Positions 19,823 to 28,006 of a stretch of DNA of 64,000 bases are shown here, in pieces; within the stretch, counting starts at the first letter, position 1, and every line of letters begins with the position of its first letter. Source of the DNA: Dysgonomonas sp. ZJ279. GTDB lineage: Bacteria; Bacteroidota; Bacteroidia; Bacteroidales; Dysgonomonadaceae. The translations under genes and the position numbers were made by a program. The notes under the pieces were generated by a model. That model was not told where the DNA came from and made no database searches. It worked only from the letters and a program-made list of their open reading frames with translations. The stretch lies in assembly GCF_011039205.1 (NCBI RefSeq), contig NZ_JAAKEL010000001.1:744001-808000 (forward strand). The letters are read 5' to 3'.

Positions 19823-19850
19823 TGAATGTAACTCCTTAATTATATAAATA

Positions 19851-19884
19851 AAACGGCAGAATCAAGTGATTCTGCCGTTTTTTG
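19851..19884. terminator. Strong hairpin terminator after SusD
   Basis: A perfect inverted repeat of 14 bp (19851-19864 with 19867-19880) with an A-run on one side and a T-run on the other. Confidence 0.9.
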
Positions 19885-19955
19885 TATCTTTTAAACCAAT
19901 TTAACCCATTATTCTCTTTATCATACATATCTTTGTTATATAAAATTACAATACA

Positions 19956-20111
19956 ATGCAGGAAATAATTGTTATTATAATAGGAGTCATTGTTGCTCTG
20001 TTAGTTATATATAAAGTATATGGATTCTTCTTTTCGAAGAATGAACAAAAGGGTAATTGTGGATGTTCTAATTGTGGATGTAGTACTAATAAAAAAAGTA
20101 AAATAGTCTAA
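19956..20111 (+). CDS. FeoB-associated Cys-rich membrane protein
   Basis: A 51-residue protein starting at the ATG of 19956. A single N-terminal membrane segment (residues about 4-24) is followed by a short basic stretch and a cysteine cluster, GNCGCSNCGCS, with four Cys. This is the layout of the FeoB-associated Cys-rich membrane proteins found next to feoB, proposed to assist Fe2+ delivery or metal sensing. Here it is about 5 kb from feoAB because a SusC/SusD pair and two terminators intervene, so it is probably transcribed on its own. It matches the family in size and composition. Confidence 0.8.
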   Translation: MQEIIVIIIGVIVALLVIYKVYGFFFSKNEQKGNCGCSNCGCSTNKKSKIV

Positions 20112-20116
20112 ATTCA

Positions 20117-20148
20117 TTTGTTCTTTCAAAATATTCTATATACATTTG
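20117..20148 (+). promoter_or_regulatory. Consensus Bacteroidetes promoter for a probable small RNA
   Basis: -33 TTTG (20117-20120), a 20-base spacer and -7 TACATTTG (20141-20148), so both boxes match the consensus. It predicts transcription from about 20155 into the structured segment ending at 20388. Confidence 0.65.
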
Positions 20149-20154
20149 AATTAA

Positions 20155-20388
20155 GGAAAAGAAAAAGCTTAAGTCGTATTGATCGATTGGGAAACTCATC
20201 AATGAATACAACTACCGAGACAAGCACTTGGTTCTAATGGCGGGCCACACCTTCGGGTTGCTTTGCGCAGTGGATTACAAAGGTATCAAGGCACTCAAAT
20301 CCTGTTTTTAGGAGTTTCGGCTATATCCATCAATGCGGCTTTTCTATACGGGCAGGTTGTCTGAAAAGACGGCCTGCTTTTGTTTTGC
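20155..20388 (+). ncRNA. Probable structured non-coding RNA, unassigned
   Basis: A segment of about 234 bases bounded by a consensus promoter and a terminator, with visibly higher GC than the flanks. Local structures seen: a CCAC...GTGG closing stem around 20244-20273 enclosing ACC-UUCG-GGU (a UUCG tetraloop hairpin) and a TGC-TTT-GCG hairpin; an AAATCCT/AGGA(G)TTT hairpin near 20297-20317; and the terminal 11-bp stem (20352-20362 with 20367-20377, two G-U pairs, GAAA loop) followed by TTTTGTTTT. I do not recognise it as tmRNA, RNase P or SRP RNA. No convincing reading frame with a start codon crosses it. Confidence 0.55.
20352..20387 (+). terminator. Terminator with GAAA tetraloop
   Basis: An 11-bp stem (GCAGGTTGTCT with AGACGGCCTGC, two G-U pairs), GAAA loop, then a T-rich tail. 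It ends the putative RNA that starts near 20155. Confidence 0.8.
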
Positions 20389-20532
20389 ACCTACTTAGTA
20401 TATAAGACATCAACATACGTTCTGAAGTTCATATTTTTTCACAAAGAATCTGCTCTTAACTGGAAAATACCAAACAGTATAATTCTTATCTTTTTAAATC
20501 TTAATTTTATTTTATACTACCTATAGAATATG

Positions 20533-20540
20533 TATCTTTG
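20533..20540 (+). promoter_or_regulatory. -7 promoter box of the pyrE operon
   Basis: TATCTTTG matches TAnnTTTG, 30 bases before the pyrE ATG. It separates the pyrE transcript from the upstream RNA. Confidence 0.55.
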
Positions 20541-20569
20541 TATCAAAAATATTATTATTCTTTGGAACC

Positions 20570-21199
20570 ATGGAAACGTTAGAAAAAATAACTGCAGAAA
20601 AGCTTCTTAGTATCAAAGCTGTTAAGCTACAACCGGCTAATCCTTTTACTTGGGCATCAGGCTGGAAGTCACCTATTTATTGCGATAATAGAAAGCTAAT
20701 TTCTTATCCTAAAGTACGCACATTTCTTAAAATAGAATTGAGCCGTCTTATTATAGAGAATTTTCCTGATGTTGATGCCATTGCAGGAGTTGCTACAGGT
20801 GCAATTGCTCCGGGAGCATTGGTTGCCGATGCTTTAGGTTTGCCATTTGTTTATATACGCGCAACACCTAAAGATCATGGTTTGGAGAATCTGATCGAAG
20901 GTGATCTGAAGTTAGGCAGTAAAGTAGTAGTTGTAGAAGACTTAGTATCTACGGGAACTAGTAGTTTAAAAGCAGTAGATGTAATTCGTAAAGATGGTTC
21001 AGAAGTAATAGGTATGGTTGCTAACTTCACTTATGGTTTTCCTATTGCAACCGAGAGGTTCGAACAAGCCAAAGTAAAATTAATCACACTAACCGATTAT
21101 GATGCAATTCTCGATGAAGCATTGCGCATCGATTATATAGCTGAATCTGATTTAGAAACATTGCAAGAATGGCGAAAAGCGCCAGCTGATTGGAAATAA
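20570..21199 (+). CDS. pyrE: Orotate phosphoribosyltransferase
   Basis: A 209-residue enzyme that converts orotate and PRPP to OMP, the fifth step of de novo UMP synthesis. The PRPP-binding motif VVVVEDLVSTGTSS lies at about residues 120-133, and the N-terminal part has TWASGWKSPIYCDNRKL, typical of PyrE. Length matches the family. It leads a probable operon with an SRPBCC protein, argH and serB; the gap to the next gene is 9 bases. Confidence 0.95.
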   Translation: METLEKITAEKLLSIKAVKLQPANPFTWASGWKSPIYCDNRKLISYPKVRTFLKIELSRLIIENFPDVDAIAGVATGAIAPGALVADALGLPFVYIRATPKDHGLENLIEGDLKLGSKVVVVEDLVSTGTSSLKAVDVIRKDGSEVIGMVANFTYGFPIATERFEQAKVKLITLTDYDAILDEALRIDYIAESDLETLQEWRKAPADWK

Positions 21200-21208
21200 A
21201 ATTTATTG

Positions 21209-21649
21209 ATGGCAGAATTTACAAGTGAGATAAAAACCATTCCGCATTCAGATGTGGATGTTTACACAGTGCTTTCAGATTTAAATAATCTGGAGCTTGC
21301 AAAAGATAGAATGCCTCAAGATAAAATTAAAGAGTTTACATTCGATAAAGATTCATGTACGGTATCTGTAGATCCGGTAGGGAAAGTTAGATTTGTTGTT
21401 GTCAGCAGAGAACCTAATTCAACTATTAAGTTCGAAGCAGAACAAGTCCCTTTTGGTGTGAATATGTGGATCCAATTAAAGGCTTCGTCTGAGAATGAAA
21501 CAAAGTTGAAGCTGACAATTAAAGCAGAGCTTAGCCCGTTTTTGAAGCCGATGGTTTCAAAACCATTACAACAAGGATTGGATAAAGTTGCTGATTTATT
21601 GGCAACGCTGCCATATGATACTATTTTAAATCAAGGAACAATCGAATAA
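21209..21649 (+). CDS. SRPBCC (START-like) family protein
   Basis: A 146-residue protein with the helix-grip pattern of the SRPBCC superfamily: an N-terminal strand, a V-YTVLSDLNNL helix, alternating strands and a long C-terminal amphipathic helix (KPLQQGLDKVADLLATL). These proteins bind hydrophobic ligands; the ligand is unknown. A TTG one codon earlier (21206) is possible, but I use the ATG at 21209. It sits tightly between pyrE and argH, whose ATG follows the stop codon directly. This pyrE-SRPBCC-argH order may be a family trait, but I cannot check that here. Confidence 0.7.
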   Translation: MAEFTSEIKTIPHSDVDVYTVLSDLNNLELAKDRMPQDKIKEFTFDKDSCTVSVDPVGKVRFVVVSREPNSTIKFEAEQVPFGVNMWIQLKASSENETKLKLTIKAELSPFLKPMVSKPLQQGLDKVADLLATLPYDTILNQGTIE

Positions 21650-22987
21650 ATGAAACTTTGGGAGAAAAGCGTACAAGTCAACAAAGATGTTGAAACTTAC
21701 ACAGTAGGACGTGATCGAGAAATGGATATCTATCTGGCACCGTACGATGTTCTAGGATCTATGGCTCATATTACGATGCTAGAATCGATAGGTCTACTTA
21801 CAAAAGAAGAACTCTCGGTTTTGTTGAAAGGATTAAAAGATATCTATCAAATTGCTGTCGATGGCAAATTTAGTATAGAAGAAGGTATTGAAGATGTACA
21901 CTCTCAGGTAGAATTGATGCTCACCCGTAAATTGGGTGATATAGGAAAAAAAATTCACAGCGGACGTTCCCGTAACGATCAGGTTCTAGTCGATCTGAAG
22001 CTTTTCACACGCGATCAGATACATTTGCTAGTTAATTCCGTATCTAGCTTGGTTGATGTACTTTTACACCAAAGTCAGAAATATAAAGATGTTTTGATGC
22101 CGGGTTACACTCATTTGCAGATAGCTATGCCTTCTTCATTTGGTTTGTGGTTTGGTGCGTATGCCGAAAGTCTGGTCGATGATTTGCAACTGTTGCAAGC
22201 TGCATACAAAATATGTAATCGAAATCCATTAGGATCAGCGGCCGGTTATGGCTCATCTTTTCCTCTCAATCGTCAGATGACGACTGATTTGCTTGGTTTC
22301 GATTCTATGAATTATAATGTTGTGTACGCTCAAATGGGACGAGGCAAAATGGAACGTATAGTTTCTTTTGCTATTGCGAGCATTGCTGCTACACTATCCA
22401 AATTGGCATTCGATGCATGTATGTTTAATAGTCAGAATTTCAGTTTTATCAAATTGCCTGACGAATATACTACAGGGTCGAGTATCATGCCTCATAAAAA
22501 GAACCCCGATGTATTTGAATTGACAAGGGCTAAATGTAATAAAATACAAGGGTTACCAAATCAAATTACACTGATTACAAATAATCTTCCTTCCGGATAT
22601 TTTCGCGATTTGCAGATAATCAAAGAGTTGTTCATTCCATCATTTGAGGAAATGAATGATTGTTTGCAAATGGTAACGCGTATGATGAGCGAAGTGAAGA
22701 TAAATGAAAATATACTTGATGATGATAAATACTTATACATTTTCAGTGTAGAAGAAGTAAATCGTCTTGTACTCGAAGGTGTTCCTTTTCGTGATGCTTA
22801 TAAAAAAGTAGGTTTGGAAATAGAAGAAGGGAACTTTCAACATAATAAAAAAGTACATCATACACACGAAGGTAGTATCGGAAACCTATGCAACGATGAA
22901 ATCAACTTGATGAAACAACGTGTTATCGATCAATTCGAGTTTGATAAGATTGCTTCAGCGGAAAATCGGCTACTTAACTCTATATAA
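21650..22987 (+). CDS. argH: Argininosuccinate lyase
   Basis: A 445-residue enzyme cleaving argininosuccinate to arginine and fumarate. It has the fumarase/aspartase superfamily signature GSSIMPHKKNPD (about residues 276-287), HSGRSRNDQV near 103 and a GYTHLQ segment near 152. The start abuts the stop of the SRPBCC gene with no spacer. Somewhat shorter than E. coli ArgH (457). Other arginine genes are not in the window. Confidence 0.95.
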   Translation: MKLWEKSVQVNKDVETYTVGRDREMDIYLAPYDVLGSMAHITMLESIGLLTKEELSVLLKGLKDIYQIAVDGKFSIEEGIEDVHSQVELMLTRKLGDIGKKIHSGRSRNDQVLVDLKLFTRDQIHLLVNSVSSLVDVLLHQSQKYKDVLMPGYTHLQIAMPSSFGLWFGAYAESLVDDLQLLQAAYKICNRNPLGSAAGYGSSFPLNRQMTTDLLGFDSMNYNVVYAQMGRGKMERIVSFAIASIAATLSKLAFDACMFNSQNFSFIKLPDEYTTGSSIMPHKKNPDVFELTRAKCNKIQGLPNQITLITNNLPSGYFRDLQIIKELFIPSFEEMNDCLQMVTRMMSEVKINENILDDDKYLYIFSVEEVNRLVLEGVPFRDAYKKVGLEIEEGNFQHNKKVHHTHEGSIGNLCNDEINLMKQRVIDQFEFDKIASAENRLLNSI

Positions 22988-23018
22988 TAATAACGATAAT
23001 ATTCAAATCCTCTTTCCT

Positions 23019-24239
23019 ATGGATACTTCAGAAATCATATTGGCTAGCTTATCCGGAGAGGATAAACCGGGTGTTACGGCGGCTTTAACAGCTGTACTGG
23101 CTAAGCATAAAGCAAACATTCTTGATATAGGTCAAGCCAATATACATCATTCTTTGTCGTTAGCAATGATGTTCGAAGCTTCTAATGCCGGTGAGGTCAT
23201 TAAGGACTTGCTATTCAAGGCTACTGAAATTGGTGTTGTGATCCGTTTCTCACCTATTACAAAAGATGCTTACTGTAGATGGGTTCAATTGCAAGGGGTT
23301 AAGAACCGATATATAATAACTCTTCTTGGTCGCTCTCTTTCAGCAGAGCACATATCGGCAGCTGCGCAAGTTGCACAAAAATATAAATTGAATATTGAAA
23401 AAATATCCCGACTGACAGGACGTATACCTCTCGAAGAATTGGAACGTTCCAGCAGGTCTTGCATAGAATTATCAATCAGAGGTACATTAATCGATGAAAA
23501 GATCGTAAAGGAAGACTTTATGAGCTTGGCAAGTCAGCAAGGAATAGATATCGCTTTTCAAGAAGAATCTATGTATCGCCGTATGCGTCGTCTGATCTGT
23601 TTTGATATGGATTCGACCCTGATCCAAACTGAGGTTATCGACGAGCTGGCAGAACGAGCAGGAGTAGGAGATCAGGTGAAAGCTATTACTGAAGCAGCTA
23701 TGCGTGGAGAAATAGATTTCTCGGAAAGCTTTAAGAAACGTGTGGGCTTATTGAAGGGCTTAGATGAATCGGTGATGAAAGAGATAGCAGAGAATCTTCC
23801 TATAACAGAGGGTATGACGCGTTTGATCCGGATACTGAAAAAGAGTGGCTATAAAATTGCAATTCTTTCAGGTGGGTTCACATATTTCGGGAATTATCTG
23901 AAGGAGAAATATGGTTTCGACTACGTATATGCTAACGAACTGGATATAGAAAATGGCAAACTTACAGGTAATTATGTCGGGGATATTGTCGATGGAAAAA
24001 GAAAAGCCGAATTATTACGTTTATTAGCGCAGGTAGAAAAAGTAGATATACGCCAAACCGTTGCTGTGGGTGATGGAGCTAATGATTTACCTATGCTGGG
24101 TATTGCCGGATTGGGCATTGCTTTCCATGCGAAACCAAAAGTGAAAGAGAATGCAAAGCAATCATTGTCTACTGTAGGGCTTGATGGTATTCTTTATTTC
24201 CTTGGTTATAGGGATTCTATGCTGGTAGGCGAAGAATAA
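23019..24239 (+). CDS. serB: Phosphoserine phosphatase with N-terminal ACT region
   Basis: A 406-residue SerB. The first 180 or so residues form tandem ACT-like regulatory domains (LASLSGEDKPGVTAALTAVL). The HAD phosphatase domain follows with the nucleophile motif FDMDST (Asp196 nucleophile, Asp198), then ILSGGF and GDGANDLPML. It makes serine from phosphoserine. The frame is open back to 22920 inside argH; the ATG at 23019 gives the normal family start (MDTSEIILASLSGED). It ends the pyrE-argH-serB gene run and is followed by a strong terminator. Confidence 0.95.
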   Translation: MDTSEIILASLSGEDKPGVTAALTAVLAKHKANILDIGQANIHHSLSLAMMFEASNAGEVIKDLLFKATEIGVVIRFSPITKDAYCRWVQLQGVKNRYIITLLGRSLSAEHISAAAQVAQKYKLNIEKISRLTGRIPLEELERSSRSCIELSIRGTLIDEKIVKEDFMSLASQQGIDIAFQEESMYRRMRRLICFDMDSTLIQTEVIDELAERAGVGDQVKAITEAAMRGEIDFSESFKKRVGLLKGLDESVMKEIAENLPITEGMTRLIRILKKSGYKIAILSGGFTYFGNYLKEKYGFDYVYANELDIENGKLTGNYVGDIVDGKRKAELLRLLAQVEKVDIRQTVAVGDGANDLPMLGIAGLGIAFHAKPKVKENAKQSLSTVGLDGILYFLGYRDSMLVGEE

Positions 24240-24270
24240 ACTGGAATATATTTTCAATTTGATATAAATA

Positions 24271-24309
24271 AAAAGTGTAGTGAATTAATTTCACTACACT
24301 TTTTTTATT
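24271..24309. terminator. Bidirectional terminator between serB and the FKBP gene
   Basis: Inverted repeat 24271-24284 with 24289-24304 (AAGTGTAGTGAA stem, short AT loop) followed by a T-run; it can serve both convergent genes. Confidence 0.85.
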
Positions 24310-24372
24310 TAAACACCCTTTTAATGATTTCAATAATTTATGTCAATCATTCCAGATATATACGTTATTGGA

Positions 24373-24978
24373 TTAGCAACTGCATCCAGAACCGCAACCG
24401 CCACCCTCTGATGAGCCACAGCCACAACCGGCAGCTTCTTCTTCACCGTCGCCACATCCACATCCAGAACCGCATCCACATCCTCCACCTTGAGGTGCAA
24501 ATAATGCAGCAATTTCTTCAGGAGTAGATTCTCTTACTGAAAGAACATTGCCGGAGAAGTTTAATGTTTCGCCAGCTAACGGGTGATTGAAGTCCATAAC
24601 AACCACATCTTCTTTAACTTCTACAACTGAACCGTTCAGGCGGTTTCCATTTGTATCCATCATAGGAACTGTATTGCCTTCGAAAATAACTTCTTCGTTC
24701 AATACACCATCTACTTCGAAAATATTGCGGGGAAGATCTACAATGTGTTCGTCGTCATATTCACCATATGCTTGTTCAGGAGTAAGCACGAAATTGAAAG
24801 AATCACCTTCGGCTAATCCGTCCACGTTTTTCTCGAATGCTTCAAGCATAGATCCTGTACCAAAGATAAATTCTAGTGGTGCTTCAACTGTTGCTCTTTC
24901 CATCAATTCACGCTCTTCACCTTCACCTACGTTTAAATCGTAAGATAAAGAGACAAATTTATTTGTAGAAATTTTCAT
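24373..24978 (-). CDS. SlyD-like FKBP peptidyl-prolyl isomerase with Cys-rich tail
   Basis: A 201-residue SlyD-type protein. The FKBP parts (LSYDLNVGEG, PLEFIFGTGSMLEAFEKNVDGL, TPEQAYGEYDD) frame an insert-in-flap chaperone domain from about residue 70 to 130. The last 38 or so residues are a Gly/Cys-rich tail with nine cysteines. SlyD tails bind Ni2+ and other metals and deliver them to metalloenzymes; in E. coli the tail is His- and Cys-rich, while here it is almost purely Cys/Gly/acidic. Cytoplasmic. A short palindrome (GACCTT-ATA-AAGGTC, 25010-25024) lies just upstream of the gene. Confidence 0.88.
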   Translation of the reverse strand: MKISTNKFVSLSYDLNVGEGEERELMERATVEAPLEFIFGTGSMLEAFEKNVDGLAEGDSFNFVLTPEQAYGEYDDEHIVDLPRNIFEVDGVLNEEVIFEGNTVPMMDTNGNRLNGSVVEVKEDVVVMDFNHPLAGETLNFSGNVLSVRESTPEEIAALFAPQGGGCGCGSGCGCGDGEEEAAGCGCGSSEGGGCGSGCSC

Positions 24979-25100
24979 CTTTATTTGTTTTGTTTTTAAT
25001 GAATTAATTGACCTTATAAAGGTCTTTTTTTATTTTATATCGTAAAGCAATAATCGTGCCTCAAATTTAAAATCCAACTGCCTATTAAACAATTCGGGGT

Positions 25101-26282
25101 TTAGATTTGTTTCGCTTCAACTGCTTTTTTAAGATTATTCAATGCCTTCTCAATTATAGAGCGTGGTGTTCCTACATTCATTCGCATATATCCTTCTCCA
25201 CCGGCACCAAACATCATTCCATCGTTTAATGCCAATTTGGCATCATTTACGAATAACGATACAAGATCTGCCTGAGACAGCTTCAATGCCTTACAGTCGA
25301 GCCAGATCAAGAACGATGCTTCCGGTTTCATAACCTTTATCTGTGGTATATGCTGTTTCATATATTCATCGACAAAACATATATTTTTCCAGATGTAGTC
25401 TTTGGCTTCACTCAACCATTCTTCGCCACGATTGTAAGCTGCTTCAGTTGCCGGATAAACAAATAAATGACCTTCGTTTAGCTCACTGCTTATAAGGTAG
25501 GCATGAAATTTATCTCTTAATGCTTTATTTGGGATAATTGAATATGAACTGACGATTCCTGCTATGTTAAACGTTTTACTTGGAGCCATAAATGTAATGC
25601 TGTTTTGTGCAGCTTTTTCAGATACGGTGGCAAATGGAATATGCTTATTGTTCTCGTGGGTCAGATCGCAATGTATTTCGTCAGAGATAACAAGTATATT
25701 ATTGTCGTAACAGATTTCTGCTATATCAGCTAATTCTTGGCGAGTCCATACACGACCACCGGGATTGTGAGGATTGCAAAGAATAAGTAATTTACATTGC
25801 AGGTCAATTGCTTTCTGTAATCCTTTCAAGTCCATTTTATATTGTCCTGCTTCCAGAATAAGTTGATTGTCGACAACTGTACGATGATGCATCGTAGGGA
25901 TGATGCGGAACGGATGATATACCGGCGGTTGAATAATAACCTTCTGATCACGGGCAATAAAGCAATCGATAACAAAAGCAATGCCCTTTACAATTCCGGG
26001 GATATAGCTCAACCATTCCTGCTCAATTTTCCAATCGTGATTTCTTTCGACCCAATTGATTATAGCATCATAGTATGATTGCTTAGGATGCGTGTAGCCA
26101 AAGATAGCATGTTGAGCTCTCTCAATAATAGCTTCTTGCACAGCAGGGGGAGAAAGGAAATCCATATCGGCAACCCACAATGATATCAGGTCTTCGCGTC
26201 CATAGCGTTCTTTTAGTACATCTGTTTTTATAGCACCTGTTCCTCTGCGGTCAATAATCTCATCAAAATTATGTTTTGGCAT
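25101..26282 (-). CDS. MalY/PatB-family PLP-dependent C-S beta-lyase (aminotransferase fold)
   Basis: A 393-residue fold-type I PLP enzyme. It shows DMDF near residue 38, NPHNPGGRVW (about 170), SDEIHCDL (about 202-209) and the PLP-lysine block APSKTFNIAG (about 232-241, Lys in SKT). The IHCDL and SKTFNIAG forms are typical of the MalY/PatB group, which acts on cystathionine or cysteine conjugates to give pyruvate, ammonia and a thiol. The frame is open to 26351. However, a TACCTTTG promoter box (complement 26314-26321) lies inside that extension, so the ATG at 26280-26282 is the likely start. Confidence 0.88.
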   Translation of the reverse strand: MPKHNFDEIIDRRGTGAIKTDVLKERYGREDLISLWVADMDFLSPPAVQEAIIERAQHAIFGYTHPKQSYYDAIINWVERNHDWKIEQEWLSYIPGIVKGIAFVIDCFIARDQKVIIQPPVYHPFRIIPTMHHRTVVDNQLILEAGQYKMDLKGLQKAIDLQCKLLILCNPHNPGGRVWTRQELADIAEICYDNNILVISDEIHCDLTHENNKHIPFATVSEKAAQNSITFMAPSKTFNIAGIVSSYSIIPNKALRDKFHAYLISSELNEGHLFVYPATEAAYNRGEEWLSEAKDYIWKNICFVDEYMKQHIPQIKVMKPEASFLIWLDCKALKLSQADLVSLFVNDAKLALNDGMMFGAGGEGYMRMNVGTPRSIIEKALNNLKKAVEAKQI

Positions 26283-26313
26283 ATCTATTATGTTGAATTT
26301 TAAATCTTGACTA

Positions 26314-26321
26314 CAAAGGTA
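26314..26321 (-). promoter_or_regulatory. -7 promoter box of the C-S lyase gene
   Basis: The complement reads TACCTTTG (TAnnTTTG). It sets the start of translation at 26282 rather than 26351. Confidence 0.55.
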
Positions 26322-26366
26322 TGAAAAATAATATATGGGATTGTTCCCCAACGAAGGTTTAAATAT

Positions 26367-26398
26367 AAAAAAGCCATAGTCTTATTGACTATAGCTTT
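26367..26398 (-). terminator. Terminator after the peroxiredoxin gene
   Basis: On the complement an interrupted stem (AAAGC, ATAGTC with GACTAT, GGCTTT) is followed by a T-run. It lies 48 bases past the peroxiredoxin stop. Confidence 0.7.
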
Positions 26399-26445
26399 CT
26401 TATACTAAATTATTCTAAGATACTTTTATAAACAAGGGTATTCTA

Positions 26446-27078
26446 TTATTTGTGAGCAAGGTAATCAGATATACCTTCTTGTGTTGCTTTAAGAGCTTTG
26501 TCTCCTTTTTTCCAGTTTGCAGGGCAAACTTCACCATGTTCTTCTACAAATTGAAGAGCATCGATTACACGAAGAGCTTCTTCTACACTACGACCTAGAG
26601 GCATGTCATTCACTACTTGATGACGAACTATTCCTTCTTTATCGATTAGGAAAAGACCACGATATGCCTGAGGCGCACCTTCGAAGATATCTTCACCTTC
26701 GTCATTATAATCGAAACGACCTGCTAATACATCGTAAGCCGAAGAGATCATTAATGTTTGGTCAGCAACAAGAGGGAATTTAACTCCTTTGATACCACCA
26801 TCGTTTTGTTCAGTTTGGAGCCATTTCCAATGGGCGAATGCCGAGTCTGTAGAAGCGCCTACAACAGCTACTCCACGAGATTCGAATTCTGCTATTTTTT
26901 CTTGGAATGCAATAATTTCAGTTGGGCAAACGAATGTAAAATCCGCTGGGTAGAAGAAAAATACTACATATTTCTTTCCTTTGAATTGTTCCAAAGAAAA
27001 TCCTTCTACTATTTCATTTCCGTTGATTACTGCATTTGTCTTAAATACAGGAGCTTTTTTTCCTACTAATACTGACAT
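26446..27078 (-). CDS. Typical 2-Cys peroxiredoxin (AhpC/Prx1 type)
   Basis: A 210-residue peroxidase that reduces H2O2 and organic peroxides. The peroxidatic Cys is in DFTFVCPTE (Cys51) and the resolving Cys in EVCPANW (Cys185), with the usual C-terminal tail. Longer than E. coli AhpC (187) and closer to eukaryotic-type Prx1 length. No ahpF follows, so reduction probably depends on thioredoxin (inference). A TATCTTTG -7 box is on the complement at 27122-27129, and a terminator lies downstream, so it is monocistronic. Confidence 0.93.
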   Translation of the reverse strand: MSVLVGKKAPVFKTNAVINGNEIVEGFSLEQFKGKKYVVFFFYPADFTFVCPTEIIAFQEKIAEFESRGVAVVGASTDSAFAHWKWLQTEQNDGGIKGVKFPLVADQTLMISSAYDVLAGRFDYNDEGEDIFEGAPQAYRGLFLIDKEGIVRHQVVNDMPLGRSVEEALRVIDALQFVEEHGEVCPANWKKGDKALKATQEGISDYLAHK

Positions 27079-27121
27079 AATAAATTGTTGTTTTAGTTAT
27101 ATGTTACTTAAATTTCTACTA

Positions 27122-27129
27122 CAAAGATA
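27122..27129 (-). promoter_or_regulatory. -7 promoter box of the peroxiredoxin gene
   Basis: The complement reads TATCTTTG, 43 bases upstream of the ATG. Confidence 0.5.
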
Positions 27130-27205
27130 AACGCTAGAAATCAAGAAACCTAATAAACCGAATAGATATTTATTATGTTAATATCAATTTTGTTTATGTA
27201 ATGAA

Positions 27206-27979
27206 TTATTCTTTTTCAAGAAATCCTACACCCACAACTACCGGACGGTGATCAGATGCAATAGGCTCGTCGTAAACGAAACTGAATTTTTGTTTCACTA
27301 CATTATCGTTAGGTGCGACCATTATATAATCGAGACACTGAACTGGTTTATCAGCAGGGAAAGTGCAGGTTTTGGTATCTCCCAGTATGCTGAAGTCACT
27401 TTTTAAAGCACTAATAGTTTCTGATTCTGGCAGAGCATTGAGATCGCCAGCGAAAAATATCGGTTTTCCACTTTCTATTTTAGCCATTTCTTCTTTTATG
27501 ATTGGAATAGAAGCTAATTGATCTTCGGGAGTAAGAGATAAATGTGTGCAGAATACTACATACTTTTCGAATTCTGCAATTAATAAAACTCGCTCTTCTT
27601 CACGTCCCGGAAGTGAAACAGAAGTAAATTCTTGGGGTAAGTCTCCGGATAATAGTCCGATGCCATATTTACCTCCATCAAACTTGATCGCAGGTGCATA
27701 TACATAGTACATGTCTGTAAGTGCTCCGAGTTCTTCTAATACGAATTTATTATTTCGTCCTGTTACACTGTCTACCTCTTGCAGTACTACTACATTGGGT
27801 AATACATGGTTGATTACATCTGCTATGCGGTGCAGATCTGTAGTCTGATCCATACCCAGGCCGTTTCTTATATTGTACGACATAATAGTAGTCGTAATAG
27901 CATTCTGACCTTCTTGTGCGTTCAAATAAATTGAAGCTGTAAGGCTAGATATAACAAGTAAACAAAATAATCTCTTCAT
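27206..27979 (-). CDS. Secreted endonuclease/exonuclease/phosphatase-fold protein
   Basis: A 257-residue protein with an N-terminal signal peptide (about 1-21, ending LNAQ) and the EEP fold: MSYNIRNG near 33, VLQEVDS (about 70), FCTHLSL (about 147), FAGDLNALPES (about 175) and the closing SDHRPV (about 240). The catalytic Asn, Glu, His and Asp positions are all present, so it should be an active metal-dependent phosphodiesterase or phosphatase. It is exported to the periplasm or surface; whether it acts on nucleic acid, phospholipid or sugar phosphate cannot be told. Last gene of the leftward run from 33093. Confidence 0.85.
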   Translation of the reverse strand: MKRLFCLLVISSLTASIYLNAQEGQNAITTTIMSYNIRNGLGMDQTTDLHRIADVINHVLPNVVVLQEVDSVTGRNNKFVLEELGALTDMYYVYAPAIKFDGGKYGIGLLSGDLPQEFTSVSLPGREEERVLLIAEFEKYVVFCTHLSLTPEDQLASIPIIKEEMAKIESGKPIFFAGDLNALPESETISALKSDFSILGDTKTCTFPADKPVQCLDYIMVAPNDNVVKQKFSFVYDEPIASDHRPVVVGVGFLEKE

Positions 27980-28006
27980 AATATAATCAATTAAAATAAT
28001 TTCGAT

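Noticed and set aside
20182-20308. An open frame across the putative RNA (ending ...GIKALKSCF) that looks somewhat protein-like.
   Set aside because: It has no start codon at a sensible place, is interrupted by a stop upstream, and the same bases form tetraloop hairpins between a promoter and a terminator. A gene remnant remains possible but is the weaker reading.
25010-25031. GACCTT-ATA-AAGGTC followed by T7 as a terminator.
   Set aside because: The T-run is on the plus strand, where no gene ends; on the transcribed strand it lies in the leader of the FKBP gene. At most an operator-like palindrome.
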